Shown: one piece after another, positions 36,453-48,465 of the stretch | Numbering within the stretch: the first letter of the stretch is position 1 | How the letters are laid out: the number at the start of each line of letters is the position of its first letter | Assembly (NCBI RefSeq): GCF_002441695.1 | Contig: NZ_JXJW01000006.1 | Location: 1-64,000, forward strand | Reading direction: 5' to 3' | Source: Pseudolactococcus piscium | GTDB lineage: Bacteria; Bacillota; Bacilli; Lactobacillales; Streptococcaceae | DNA: 64,000 nt | Translations under genes and position numbers: made by a program | Notes under the pieces: generated by a model | What the model saw: only the letters and a program-made list of their open reading frames with translations | Told to the model about the DNA's origin: nothing | Databases searched by the model: none

Positions 36453-36481
36453 TTGACTATTCCTGACCAAGTGCGTATAAT
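36453..36481 (+). promoter_or_regulatory. groESL promoter
   Basis: TTGACT (36453-36458), 17 bases, TATAAT (36476-36481): near-consensus sigma-A promoter immediately before CIRCE. Confidence 0.9.
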
Positions 36482-36488
36482 TAAATCA

Positions 36489-36515
36489 TTAGCACTCTTA
36501 CGTATTGAGTGCCAA
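36489..36515 (+). promoter_or_regulatory. CIRCE element (HrcA operator)
   Basis: TTAGCACTC, nine bases, GAGTGCCAA. It matches the CIRCE consensus TTAGCACTC-N9-GAGTGCTAA at all but one base and lies at the predicted start of transcription. HrcA bound here represses groESL until heat shock. Confidence 0.95.
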
Positions 36516-36543
36516 AAATTAAAAATAATTGGAGGCTTACCAA

Positions 36544-38504
<1,961 letters not shown>

Positions 38505-38510
38505 TCAGTT

Positions 38511-38541
38511 AAAAGAATCCTTTGTTTATGAGGGTTCTTTT
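38511..38541 (+). terminator. groESL terminator
   Basis: AAAAGAATCC (38511-38520) pairs with GGGTTCTTTT (38532-38541) allowing one T-G wobble. Confidence 0.8.
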
Positions 38542-38568
38542 ATTGTTTTTCTCCTTATGTTTAGTTTG

Positions 38569-38586
38569 GTGCGCAAAAGTGCGCAC
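38569..38586. repeat. Short GC-rich inverted repeat
   Basis: GTGCGCA-AAAG-TGCGCAC is a perfect seven-pair dyad in an AT-rich gap about 100 bases before the purA promoter. No T run follows. It may be an operator; no known regulator is recognised. Confidence 0.6.
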
Positions 38587-38689
38587 AGAATAAAGACAGA
38601 CAGTCCCAAGAAATTTGATTGATTTCACGAACTTTCTTCAAAAGCACCTGATAAAAACCCTAGAACGGTGGTAATAACTTACTAGATTT

Positions 38690-38698
38690 GTTATAATT
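38690..38698 (+). promoter_or_regulatory. purA promoter (extended -10)
   Basis: TGT-TATAAT (38690-38698), no clear -35. No PurR-type PurBox is visible in the gap. Confidence 0.6.
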
Positions 38699-38726
38699 AA
38701 GTGTTGCAATTTTAGCAAGTTTTTAA

Positions 38727-40058
<1,332 letters not shown>

Positions 40059-40068
40059 GAAAAATAAG

Positions 40069-40094
40069 ACAGTGCTCGCTTGAGTGCTGTTTTA
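40069..40094 (+). terminator. purA terminator
   Basis: ACAGTGCTC (40069-40077) pairs with GAGTGCTGT (40082-40090) through nine pairs including two G-T wobbles, loop GCTT, then T run. Confidence 0.75.
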
Positions 40095-40174
40095 TATATG
40101 GGAAATGATAGTCGCTAACTGTCGATTTTCCAGGCTGATTTTAATCGCGTCAAGTGGTTCATTTGGTCATATTT

Positions 40175-40183
40175 TGGTATACT
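40175..40183 (+). promoter_or_regulatory. pepN promoter (extended -10)
   Basis: TGG-TATACT (40175-40183), about 60 bases before the start codon. Confidence 0.6.
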
Positions 40184-40242
40184 AGATAGGTATGAATTAT
40201 TATTGTTTGAGAATTTTTCCAAACAAATCAATGGAGGCATGT

Positions 40243-42777
40243 ATGCAAGCATTTAAACACTTATATAACGATTTTAAACCAGAAAATTATCATATTTTTC
40301 TGGATGTTAACCGTGAGACGAAACAGTTTTCAGGTGACGTGACAGTTACAGGTGAAGCACTGACACGTGATTTAGCTTTCCACCAAAAAGACTTAGCCAT
40401 TACTTCTGTTTTAGTGGACGGCCAAGCAGTGGACTTCACTTTAGATGAGGCGTCAGAGACAGTTGCATTCACTATTGCTAAAACAGGCAATGTAGCAGTT
40501 GCGTTCAGCTATTCAGCTGACTTAACAGATAACATGACAGGTATCTATCCATCATACTATGAAGTAGCTGGTGTCAAAAAACAATTGGTTGGCACACAGT
40601 TTGAAACACATTTTGCCCGTCAAGCTTTCCCATCTATCGATGAGCCAGCTGCCAAAGCAACGTTTGATTTATCAGTTAAGTTTGATGAAAAAGATGGTGA
40701 ATCGATTGTGTCAAATATGCCAAAAGTGTCAAATGAAGATGGTATCCACACATTTGATACAACAGTGAAAATGTCATCTTATCTACTTGCCTTTGTTTTT
40801 GGTGATATGCAATCAAAACTGGGTCAAACCAAGACTGGCACACAAGTTGGGGTATTCTCAACACAAGCACATAAAGCAGCGGCCTTAGATTTCCCGCTTG
40901 ATATTGCCATTCGCGTGATTGAATTTTATGAAGATTACTTCAAGGTTGCTTATCCATTGCCGCATTCTTGGCATATTGGCCTACCAGATTTCTCGGCAGG
41001 TGCTATGGAAAACTGGGGGGCGATCACTTATCGTGAGGTTGCTTTGTTAGCTGATCCAGATAACTCAACACTCGAGAGTCGCCAATACGTTGCCTTAGTT
41101 ATCGCACATGAGCTTGCCCACCAATGGTTTGGAGATCTTGTAACCATGGAGTGGTGGGATGATCTATGGTTGAATGAGTCATTTGCCAACATGATGGAGT
41201 ACGTAGCGATTGATGCTATCGAACCTGACTGGCACATTTGGGAGCAGTTTTCTCTAGCTGAAGCCCCAATGGCCCTTAACCGTGATGCCATCGATGGCGT
41301 ACAAAGTGTCCATGTCGCAGTCAATCATCCTGATGAAATCAATACCTTATTTGACGGTGCCATTGTTTATGCAAAAGGCGCGCGTCTGATGGTGATGCTC
41401 CGCAAATGGTTGGGAGATAGAGATTTCTCAGCAGGACTCCAAGCTTACTTTGAAACACACCAATATGGCAATACAGTCGGATCTGATTTGTGGGCAGCTT
41501 TGTCAACAGCATCAGGTCGTGATGTTTCAGCCTTTATGACATCTTGGGTTGACCAACCAGGCTATCCAGTGTTATCAGTCACTGTGGATGGGGATGCGCT
41601 TGTTCTCAGCCAACACCAATTTTTCACTGGACAAGGTGTCGATGAAAGCCGCTTATGGCATATCCCGCTAAACACGAACTGGACTGGTCTACCTGATGTC
41701 TTATCAGGAAAAGAAGTGCGTATCCCTGGTTTTGCTAAGTTATCAGCTGAAAATGGGGAACAACCCTTAAGATTCAATGCTGAAAATGCGGCACATTATC
41801 TGGTCAACTATTCAGATGAGCTAAATGAAAAAGTTGTGTCTAGCATCCAAACATATGATGCCATTACAAAAGTGCAACTGATCCAATCAGCCTTGAAGCT
41901 TGCTGAAGGTGGTCTAGCAGACTATGCAGCCTTGGTTACCTTATTAGCTAAGTTTGACAATGAAACAGCTAACCCAGTCAATGCAGCAGTCTCACAAGCT
42001 TTGAAAGCACTTGAAATCTTCATCGATGAAGATTCAGCATCTGAAGCAGATTTCAAACAATTTGTTGGCAAGTTATTTGATGCCCAATACAAACGCCTAG
42101 GCTGGGATAAAGTTGCTGGAGAGTCATTTAACGACGAACAACTGCGTGCTTTACCAATTTCATGGGAAGTATATGCTGGCAATGCAGATGCAGTCGCAAA
42201 TTCAACAGCTATTTTTGCGCAACATGCATCCGATATTCACAGCATTTCAGCTGACATCAGACAAATTGTCTTGAAAAATCAAATTGTTGAACAGGAGACG
42301 TCTGAGTTAGTTAAGCAGTATTTTGATGCTTATGCCAATACAACAGATCAGACTTTCCAACGTGAGCTAAACGTTGCCGTATCTAGTACGAAAAATACAG
42401 CAACTGTTGCTGAAATTATCACGCAGTATACCAATACTGACTTGGTTAAACCACAAGATTTACGCTTCTGGTTCTCATCACTTATTCGTCGTGACTTTTC
42501 TCAAGATGCTGCTTTTGCGTGGCTTGTTAAAAACTGGGATTGGGTACAAGAAAAATTAGGTGGTGACATGGCATCAGGTGATTTCATCAAAGTTATCGGT
42601 AACAGTTTTGATACTGCCGCTAAACTTACAGCCTTCATTAGTTTCACAAATCGTTTTAAAGACGAACCGGCCTTTAAACGCATCGTTGAGATGGCGAAAA
42701 CACAGATCACTAGCAAGATTGAGCTTTTAGCATCACAGAAAGAAAAAGTGCAAGCAGCACTTGCTAAAGCAGTCTAA
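40243..42777 (+). CDS. pepN: Lysyl/membrane-alanyl aminopeptidase PepN (M1)
   Basis: PepN is the broad-specificity cytoplasmic aminopeptidase of lactococci that cleaves N-terminal residues from oligopeptides. The 844-residue M1 metallopeptidase has GAMENWGAITYRE (exopeptidase motif), the zinc site HELAHQWFGD at about 289 with the distal Glu in WLNESFANMMEY, and an ERAP1-like C-terminal domain. GGAGG (40233-40237) selects ATG 40243, giving MQAFKHLYNDFKPENYHIFL, close to the known lactococcal N-terminus; a start at 40192 would add 17 residues without a ribosome site. Confidence 0.97.
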   Translation: MQAFKHLYNDFKPENYHIFLDVNRETKQFSGDVTVTGEALTRDLAFHQKDLAITSVLVDGQAVDFTLDEASETVAFTIAKTGNVAVAFSYSADLTDNMTGIYPSYYEVAGVKKQLVGTQFETHFARQAFPSIDEPAAKATFDLSVKFDEKDGESIVSNMPKVSNEDGIHTFDTTVKMSSYLLAFVFGDMQSKLGQTKTGTQVGVFSTQAHKAAALDFPLDIAIRVIEFYEDYFKVAYPLPHSWHIGLPDFSAGAMENWGAITYREVALLADPDNSTLESRQYVALVIAHELAHQWFGDLVTMEWWDDLWLNESFANMMEYVAIDAIEPDWHIWEQFSLAEAPMALNRDAIDGVQSVHVAVNHPDEINTLFDGAIVYAKGARLMVMLRKWLGDRDFSAGLQAYFETHQYGNTVGSDLWAALSTASGRDVSAFMTSWVDQPGYPVLSVTVDGDALVLSQHQFFTGQGVDESRLWHIPLNTNWTGLPDVLSGKEVRIPGFAKLSAENGEQPLRFNAENAAHYLVNYSDELNEKVVSSIQTYDAITKVQLIQSALKLAEGGLADYAALVTLLAKFDNETANPVNAAVSQALKALEIFIDEDSASEADFKQFVGKLFDAQYKRLGWDKVAGESFNDEQLRALPISWEVYAGNADAVANSTAIFAQHASDIHSISADIRQIVLKNQIVEQETSELVKQYFDAYANTTDQTFQRELNVAVSSTKNTATVAEIITQYTNTDLVKPQDLRFWFSSLIRRDFSQDAAFAWLVKNWDWVQEKLGGDMASGDFIKVIGNSFDTAAKLTAFISFTNRFKDEPAFKRIVEMAKTQITSKIELLASQKEKVQAALAKAV

Positions 42778-42781
42778 TTAT

Positions 42782-42900
42782 GGTAGAATAATAACGTTGT
42801 CTTTGTGAGTTTCATAAAGTGCAACCGCACGAGGTAAGGTTTAAGTGACTTAGTCCACCTGCTTAGGCGAGTCTAACATACCAAATTATAAGGAGGAAAC
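42782..42900 (+). promoter_or_regulatory. Promoter and L21-type ribosomal leader of rplU
   Basis: TGG-TAGAAT (42782-42789 approx.) resembles an extended -10. The following leader of about 110 bases contains GTGCAACCGCACGAGG, AAGTGACTTAGTCCACC and CTGCTTAGGCGAGTCTAAC. Its placement and pattern match the Firmicutes L21 leader, through which L21 is thought to regulate its own operon. I assign it from memory of the family and position, without a covariance search. Confidence 0.65.
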
Positions 42901-42906
42901 ACGCAA

Positions 42907-43218
42907 ATGACTTATGCAATCGTAAAAACTGGCGGGAAACAAGTTAAAGTTGAAGTTGGTCAAGCAATCTACGTTGAGAAATTGGACGTTGAAGCTGGCG
43001 CTACTGTGACTTTTGACGAAGTTGTACTTGTTGGTGGTGAAAAAACTGTGATTGGTGCGCCATTCGTAACTGGTGCAACTGTTGTCGCAGAAGTTGAGAA
43101 ACAAGGTAAACAAAAGAAAGTTGTTACTTTCAAATACAAACCTAAAAAACACTCACACCGTAAACAAGGTCACCGTCAACCGTATACAAAAGTGATCATC
43201 AAAGAAATCAACGCTTAA
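42907..43218 (+). CDS. rplU: 50S ribosomal protein L21
   Basis: The 103-residue protein starts [20 protein letters not shown] and ends with the basic stretch [20 protein letters not shown] typical of L21, which binds 23S rRNA domain I and L20. GGAGG precedes ATG 42907. It leads the operon rplU-prp-rpmA, conserved across Firmicutes. Confidence 0.98.
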   Translation: MTYAIVKTGGKQVKVEVGQAIYVEKLDVEAGATVTFDEVVLVGGEKTVIGAPFVTGATVVAEVEKQGKQKKVVTFKYKPKKHSHRKQGHRQPYTKVIIKEINA

Positions 43219-43233
43219 TCGCGTCTTTCAAAT

Positions 43234-43566
43234 ATGATTAACATCAAGTTTACTCGGAAAAATGATCAGATTACACGGTTCGTTATTACAGGACATGCCT
43301 TTGATGGTAAAATCGCCCACGACATTGTTTGTGCTGGCGTATCAAGTCTTGCGATAACAACGGTGAATTCCTTTGAGATACTTGCCCATTTTCGTCCTTT
43401 GGTCGAAGTGGACGAAGTTGAAGGTGGCTTTCTCGACTGTGAAATCCTATCAGACTTATCCGACAAACAAGCTGAAATTGCCCAGATATTACTGCAAAAT
43501 CTTGAGAATGGTGTTAAAGCCATTGCAGATGAGGCAGCATATCGTAATTTCATTAGTGTTACTTAA
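43234..43566 (+). CDS. prp: Ribosomal-processing cysteine protease Prp
   Basis: Prp removes the N-terminal extension of ribosomal protein L27. The 110-residue protein has the catalytic His in TGHAFDGKIAHD and Cys in IVCAGVSSLAIT, as in the Staphylococcus aureus enzyme. Its place between rplU and rpmA is the conserved one, and the L27 encoded next carries the matching cleavage extension, so the pair should work together. Confidence 0.95.
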   Translation: MINIKFTRKNDQITRFVITGHAFDGKIAHDIVCAGVSSLAITTVNSFEILAHFRPLVEVDEVEGGFLDCEILSDLSDKQAEIAQILLQNLENGVKAIADEAAYRNFISVT

Positions 43567-43602
43567 GTGTAACCTACTAATAAATCAAGGAGGAAAAACC
43601 CT

Positions 43603-43893
43603 ATGTTGAAAATGAATCTATCGTTGTTCGCCCACAAAAAAGGTGGTGGTTCAACTTCCAATGGTCGTGATTCACAATCTAAACGTCTTGGCTCAAAAGC
43701 TGCTGACGGACAAACTGTGTCTGGCGGATCAATTCTTTATCGTCAACGCGGTACTAAAATTCACCCAGGTGAAAACGTTGGCCGTGGTGGAGATGATACA
43801 CTTTTCGCTAAAATCGAAGGCGTTGTAAAATTTGAACGTTTCGGTCGCGACAGAAAAAAAGTTTCTGTTTATCCAGTAGCTAAAAAAGCTTAA
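43603..43893 (+). CDS. rpmA: 50S ribosomal protein L27 with Prp-cleaved extension
   Basis: L27 reaches the peptidyl transferase centre with its N-terminus. The 96-residue precursor begins [18 protein letters not shown]; Prp is expected to cut after Phe9, exposing AHKKGGG. The rest ([37 protein letters not shown]) is classical L27. AAGGAGG precedes ATG 43603. This form is confined to Firmicutes and relatives. Confidence 0.98.
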   Translation: MLKMNLSLFAHKKGGGSTSNGRDSQSKRLGSKAADGQTVSGGSILYRQRGTKIHPGENVGRGGDDTLFAKIEGVVKFERFGRDRKKVSVYPVAKKA

Positions 43894-44017
43894 TCGCTTA
43901 AAGCATCCCAGATTAACAGTATAAAGAAAAGTTTGACAAAAATCAGGCTTTTTCTTTTGCTATCAAGTTATATGATAAATTGCGGGTAGTAGGCTATCCA
44001 TCAAAAGAGGAGATGAC

Positions 44018-45244
44018 ATGATTAATCCAAAAATGACAGACCGGTTTTTACGCTATGTCAAGCGCAATACACGCTCAGATGAAGCAAGTATGACAGTACC
44101 AACCACACAGTCTCAAGTTGAATTTGCAGCCCTATTAGCTGATGAGATGCGTGAAATTGGTGTTGAAAACGTCCATTATTTGCCTAGTAATGGGTATGTT
44201 ATCGGTACAATTCCAGCGACGACAGATAAAGTCGTGCGTAAAATCGGCTTGATTTCTCATTTAGATACTGCAGATTTTAATGCTGAAGGTGTCAATCCAC
44301 AGCTTATCGAGAATTATGATGGTAAGGCGATTGCCTTAGGCGCTAGTGCCTATTCACTTGATCCTAAAGATTTTCCTAATCTAAACAATTACCTAGGTCA
44401 AACTTTGATTACGACAGATGGCACGACGCTTTTAGGCGCAGATGACAAAGCAGGTATCGCTGAAATTATGACAGCTGCGGATTATTTACTACAGCATCCT
44501 GAAATCGAACATGGGGAAATTCGGATTGGTTTTGGTCCTGATGAGGAAATTGGCGTTGGTGCTGACCTCTTTGATGTGGTAGACTTTGATGTTGATTTTG
44601 CCTACACGATAGATGGTGGCCCTCTAGGTGAGTTAGAATATGAAACCTTTAATGCTGCTGGTGTAACAGTTACCATCGCCGGTCGAAATGTTCACCCTGG
44701 GACTGCTAAAAATCAGATGATCAATGCCTTACAACTAGCAAATGATTTTCATAATCGCTTGCCAGAAGCAGCACGTCCAGAGCTTACAGATGGTCGTCAA
44801 GGGTTTTATCACCTAGCCTCACTAACGGGTACGCCAGAAGCAGCAGAGATGACCTACATCATACGAGACCATGATCGGAAAGTATTTGAAGAGATGAAGG
44901 CTAATCTGTTAGCCATAGCAGACGAGTTGAATGCTTCTTTTGATCAAGCGCGGCTTACTGCGACAGTCAAGGATCAATATTATAATATGGCTGAAGTGAT
45001 TGAAAAAGATATGTCTATCGTTACGCTAGCAGAAACAGCAATGAAAAATTTAGGTATCACACCGAAAATTGAACCTGTTCGTGGCGGTACAGATGGCTCT
45101 AAAATCTCCTTCATGGGTATTCCGACACCAAATATTTTTGCAGGTGGCGAAAATATGCATGGCCGATTTGAATTTGTCAGTTTGGAGACGATGCAAGCTG
45201 CAGTAGATACAATCATCGAGATTGTGACATTAAACGCTAAATAA
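44018..45244 (+). CDS. pepT: Peptidase T (tripeptide aminopeptidase)
   Basis: PepT releases the N-terminal residue from tripeptides. The 408-residue M20 metallopeptidase has metal ligands in [22 protein letters not shown], and the Glu pair in [12 protein letters not shown], the dimer-domain segment [14 protein letters not shown], and the final His in the [13 protein letters not shown] region. AGGAGA precedes ATG 44018. It ends at a strong bidirectional terminator. Confidence 0.97.
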   Translation: MINPKMTDRFLRYVKRNTRSDEASMTVPTTQSQVEFAALLADEMREIGVENVHYLPSNGYVIGTIPATTDKVVRKIGLISHLDTADFNAEGVNPQLIENYDGKAIALGASAYSLDPKDFPNLNNYLGQTLITTDGTTLLGADDKAGIAEIMTAADYLLQHPEIEHGEIRIGFGPDEEIGVGADLFDVVDFDVDFAYTIDGGPLGELEYETFNAAGVTVTIAGRNVHPGTAKNQMINALQLANDFHNRLPEAARPELTDGRQGFYHLASLTGTPEAAEMTYIIRDHDRKVFEEMKANLLAIADELNASFDQARLTATVKDQYYNMAEVIEKDMSIVTLAETAMKNLGITPKIEPVRGGTDGSKISFMGIPTPNIFAGGENMHGRFEFVSLETMQAAVDTIIEIVTLNAK

Positions 45245-45279
45245 AATAAATCAGGACGCAATCTGCGTCCTGATTTATT
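45245..45279. terminator. Bidirectional terminator between pepT and usp
   Basis: A perfect 16-pair stem (45245-45260 with 45264-45279; core TCAGGACGCA/TGCGTCCTGA) with three-base loop and A/T flanks serves both convergent genes. Confidence 0.9.
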
Positions 45280-45281
45280 GT

Positions 45282-45716
45282 TTAACGAATGATCAATGTA
45301 TCACATTTAGCATGTGTGACGATATATTGGGCAACAGAACCGATAAACAAACGTTCTATATAACTTAACCCGGTTGCACCGATCATCACCAAATCGACTT
45401 GCTCTTCAGTGGGAATGGTTGTTGCCATCATCACTTTTGGAGAGCCAAATTCAACAATTGTTTTGATGCGTGTTACACCTGCTGCTCGTGCTTCATCAGC
45501 AAAGTCAGCAATCAATTGATCAGCGCCTCTTTTTGTATCATCAGCTACCATGGTATCGTAGGTAGAAATACTTTGGAAAGCACGTAAATCTATCACATTG
45601 ACAAGTAAGAGTTCGGCGTCATTACGAATTGCCACGGCAACCGCTTTATCAAAAGCATTTGCTGATTCAACTGAACCATCAATACCGACTAAAATTTTCT
45701 TGTATCCTTGAATCAT
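45282..45716 (-). CDS. Universal stress protein (UspA family)
   Basis: The 144-residue protein has the Usp nucleotide-binding signature G-X2-G-X9-G-S as GATGLSYIERLFIGSVAQ-YIV, and an N-terminal VGIDGSVESANAF strand-turn. ATP-binding Usp proteins form dimers and are induced by starvation or acid stress; the specific role is unknown. GGAGGAAC precedes the start. Its leader contains a long inverted repeat and a good promoter. Confidence 0.93.
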   Translation of the reverse strand: MIQGYKKILVGIDGSVESANAFDKAVAVAIRNDAELLLVNVIDLRAFQSISTYDTMVADDTKRGADQLIADFADEARAAGVTRIKTIVEFGSPKVMMATTIPTEEQVDLVMIGATGLSYIERLFIGSVAQYIVTHAKCDTLIIR

Positions 45717-45762
45717 TTCTGTTCCTCCATGAACTAGTTAACCCGATAGTTTATATGACTCA

Positions 45763-45807
45763 TGATAGACACAGTCACACGAATTCCCATTAATCGTGTG
45801 TCTATCA
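45763..45807 (-). promoter_or_regulatory. Imperfect inverted repeat in the usp leader
   Basis: Bases 45763-45782 and 45794-45807 form a stem of TGATAGACAC plus ACACGA with a four-base insertion in one arm. On the minus strand it lies just after the predicted start of transcription. It may be an operator or an mRNA structure; no T run, so not a terminator. Confidence 0.6.
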
Positions 45808-45821
45808 CATCATCTACTGCT

Positions 45822-45850
45822 ATTATATGCTCATTTTATGAAAAAGTAAA
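45822..45850 (-). promoter_or_regulatory. usp promoter
   Basis: On the minus strand: TTTACT (complement of 45845-45850), 17 bases, TATAAT (complement of 45822-45827). Confidence 0.75.
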
Positions 45851-45940
45851 AGAATAATGAAAAAAATATGACGTATTGATGTTATTTTCATGTACATATC
45901 ATGAATGGATAGCTGACCACAAGAATTTTAAGCCAGATTA

Positions 45941-45949
45941 TGCTATAAT
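45941..45949 (+). promoter_or_regulatory. Extended -10 promoter of the small charged-protein gene
   Basis: TGC-TATAAT at 45941-45949, 29 bases before the start codon; no clear -35. Confidence 0.6.
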
Positions 45950-45978
45950 AAGCGATATCAATTAATTGGGGATGTGAG

Positions 45979-46266
45979 ATGAAAAAAATGTCTGATGATG
46001 AGTTTGAGAAACAAATTCATCATATGCGCGAAATTTATGTTGAAAATCATGATAAAAGTGATTTGAGACCTAGTTTTGATGTAAAGTCATCATTCTTTGA
46101 TCGTTTTCGTAGCCTGGAGAGTCAAAAGGCAAAGTTGCGCAGACAGTTATCAGAATTAGAAATTAAGCGTTGTCGTGCGACTTTAGATAAGAAATCAGAT
46201 CAAAAACTAGACCAGAAGTTAGCCCTGAAAAAGGCACTATATAAAAAATTATTGGATGATAAGTGA
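45979..46266 (+). CDS. Small highly charged coiled-coil protein, unknown function
   Basis: The 95-residue product is about half Lys, Arg, Asp and Glu, has no transmembrane segment, and its second half (FRSLESQKAKLRRQLSELEI onward) predicts a long helix. A good promoter, GGGGATGTGAG ribosome site and ATG 45979 support expression. I do not recognise the family. It lies between usp and an antiporter, with no overlap, so context gives no role. Confidence 0.7.
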   Translation: MKKMSDDEFEKQIHHMREIYVENHDKSDLRPSFDVKSSFFDRFRSLESQKAKLRRQLSELEIKRCRATLDKKSDQKLDQKLALKKALYKKLLDDK

Positions 46267-46362
46267 ACCTCCGATTTTTTTTGCTAGGACTTAAATAGGT
46301 TAATCTATTTTTGAAAAAGTTACAGGTCATATTATGTTGACAAGGAAAGGAGACAAATAAGC

Positions 46363-48408
46363 ATGATTCATACAGTATTTTATGTGATCATATTTTTTGC
46401 GGCCTTAATTGTGTCAAATGTCATCAATAAGGTGTTTCCTAAGCTCCCTCTCCCCTTGATTCAGGTTATTTTTGGCTTGATTTTAGGTAGCTTAGGTGCA
46501 GGTAATGTCTTAAGACTTAATTCAGAATTATTTTTAGCGTTTATTATAGGTCCACTCCTATTTAGAGAAGGAGAAGAGGCTGATGTTAAGGGGATCCTTA
46601 AGCATAGTGGCACAGTGTCGCTCCTTGTATTTCCAGTAGTCTTTATTACGACATTAATTATCGGTGTCATCAGTCATAACTTTTACACGTCGATCCCATT
46701 AGCGGCCTGTTTTGCTCTAGGTGCTAGTTTAGGCCCAACTGATGCGGTAGCAGTGAGCTCGCTCTCTGAGCGGTTTGATTTTCCAAAACGGATTACTGCT
46801 ATCTTAAAAGGGGAGGGGTTATTCAATGACGCGTCTGGTATTATCGCCTTTCAGTTTGCGATTTTAGCCCTGACAACTGGTGAATTTTCTCTTGAGAAGG
46901 CTGTATCTAGCTTATTAATTTCTGCTATCGGTGGTGCCTTGATTGGGTTTGTGGTCTCATGGCTCAACAGAATGATTTTGACCTTGATGGAAGATGTTGC
47001 TGCACAAGATGTCACGGGTTACCTGATGTTAGAAATGATCATGCCATTGCTCGCTTTTTTCTTGGCTGAAGAGCTTCATGTTTCAGGAATCATCGCCGTC
47101 GTTGTTGCAGGGGTAATGCAAGCAAGTGGCTTCAAAAAAATTACCTTATTTGATGCGCAAGTCGAGAGTGTGACTAAAACAGTTTGGGATACCATCACTT
47201 TCATTTTAAACTCTATCGTTTTTTTATTTTTAGGGATAGAGTTACAACAGATTATTACGCCAATTATTACCAATGCTTATTATGATAATGTCCGTCTGTT
47301 CGTCACGGTTATCGCCTTAACGGTTATGCTTTTCCTGATCAGATACCTGATATTAAGTATTTACTATGCTATCATTGCAAAAAAAAGGCAGCAGCAATTT
47401 AATCGATATGTGGATGATATTTTACTACTCACTTTTTCAGGGGTTAAGGGGACAGTATCTGTCGCGACGATTTTACTACTACCGGAGGCCATTGCTCAGA
47501 AATATTCACTCTTAATCTTCTTAACTGCATCGGTTACGGTGCTGGGCTTCTTAACAGGTATTTTGGTCTTACCGATCATTGCGCCTAAAAAGGAGCAAAA
47601 GGTTGATAATGTTGCGAGAATTGCCATTTTAACGAATGTTGTAAGTGAGTTAGAGCGAGAATCGGAGAAAAATCGGAATAAGCTGGGCTATATTGCCACA
47701 ATCGATAACTACCAAGCCCGGATTCAAAAATTAATTATTAGCCAGGAATCAGCAACGATGACTGCTGAATTTAATGATCTACAACTCCTGATTTTAAGGT
47801 TGGAAAATGAAGGGTTGGAAAATGCCTTTCGAAATAATGAAATTACCATCAAAACGTATCGTATTTATCAAAGATATCTTAAAGAATTAGAACGCTCGAT
47901 TGTTCATCGATTTGTATCCAGTTTAGCCTTCGTTATTGCCATCTTTTTACGGGCAATTCGACTGCTTTTAAACAATATCTTACATACAAATATAACTGTA
48001 AAAGGTAAAAAAATCAGGAAGTTGATTGGGGATTCTAGGACAGAAATTCGAAATCTGTATTTCAGTAATACGACACTGATTATGGAGGCCTTAGAGAGTC
48101 TGGAGGGCGTCTATAATCCAGAATTGATCAATTATCTACAATCAGAACGGCTGAGAGCTTCTGAAAAAGTAGCTACAGGTGGTTTCATAACAAGAATTAT
48201 CACCAAAGCACATCCAAATAATTTGGATGAAATGATGCGCGGGTACTATCTGGAGCGGAAATTTATTTTCGAGTTTGAGGCAGAAGGGTTACTGACAGCT
48301 CGTCAGGCCAAAATCATGAGAAAGAATGTCAATGCCTTGGAAAATTATTCCATGAATGAGAACCATTCAAATCTGCTTTATGATTTTCTGGAATATAAAC
48401 CAAAATAA
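46363..48408 (+). CDS. Na+/H+ antiporter (CPA1/NhaP type)
   Basis: The 681-residue protein has about 12 transmembrane helices in residues 1-410, with the CPA1 transport motifs LGPTDAVAVSSL and KGEGLFNDASGII (the ND pair that binds the cation), and a long cytoplasmic C-terminal domain (about 410-681) of helices rich in Glu and Arg. Such transporters expel Na+ (or K+) in exchange for protons in pH and salt homeostasis. AAGGAG precedes ATG 46363. Ion preference cannot be read from sequence. Confidence 0.9.
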   Translation: MIHTVFYVIIFFAALIVSNVINKVFPKLPLPLIQVIFGLILGSLGAGNVLRLNSELFLAFIIGPLLFREGEEADVKGILKHSGTVSLLVFPVVFITTLIIGVISHNFYTSIPLAACFALGASLGPTDAVAVSSLSERFDFPKRITAILKGEGLFNDASGIIAFQFAILALTTGEFSLEKAVSSLLISAIGGALIGFVVSWLNRMILTLMEDVAAQDVTGYLMLEMIMPLLAFFLAEELHVSGIIAVVVAGVMQASGFKKITLFDAQVESVTKTVWDTITFILNSIVFLFLGIELQQIITPIITNAYYDNVRLFVTVIALTVMLFLIRYLILSIYYAIIAKKRQQQFNRYVDDILLLTFSGVKGTVSVATILLLPEAIAQKYSLLIFLTASVTVLGFLTGILVLPIIAPKKEQKVDNVARIAILTNVVSELERESEKNRNKLGYIATIDNYQARIQKLIISQESATMTAEFNDLQLLILRLENEGLENAFRNNEITIKTYRIYQRYLKELERSIVHRFVSSLAFVIAIFLRAIRLLLNNILHTNITVKGKKIRKLIGDSRTEIRNLYFSNTTLIMEALESLEGVYNPELINYLQSERLRASEKVATGGFITRIITKAHPNNLDEMMRGYYLERKFIFEFEAEGLLTARQAKIMRKNVNALENYSMNENHSNLLYDFLEYKPK

Positions 48409-48432
48409 AAGAGGACAGATGCCTCTTTTTTT
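48407..48432. terminator. Terminator after the antiporter gene
   Basis: AAAAGAGG (48407-48414) pairs with CCTCTTTT (48422-48429) over a seven-base loop, followed by T. Confidence 0.8.
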
Positions 48433-48465
48433 CATTTATAAAATAGGGTTGCCCCACCTGTCTAC

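Noticed and set aside
43921-43966. pepT promoter from TTGACA at 43933-43938
   Set aside because: No -10 box lies at an acceptable distance; the nearest candidates are 22 or 32 bases away.
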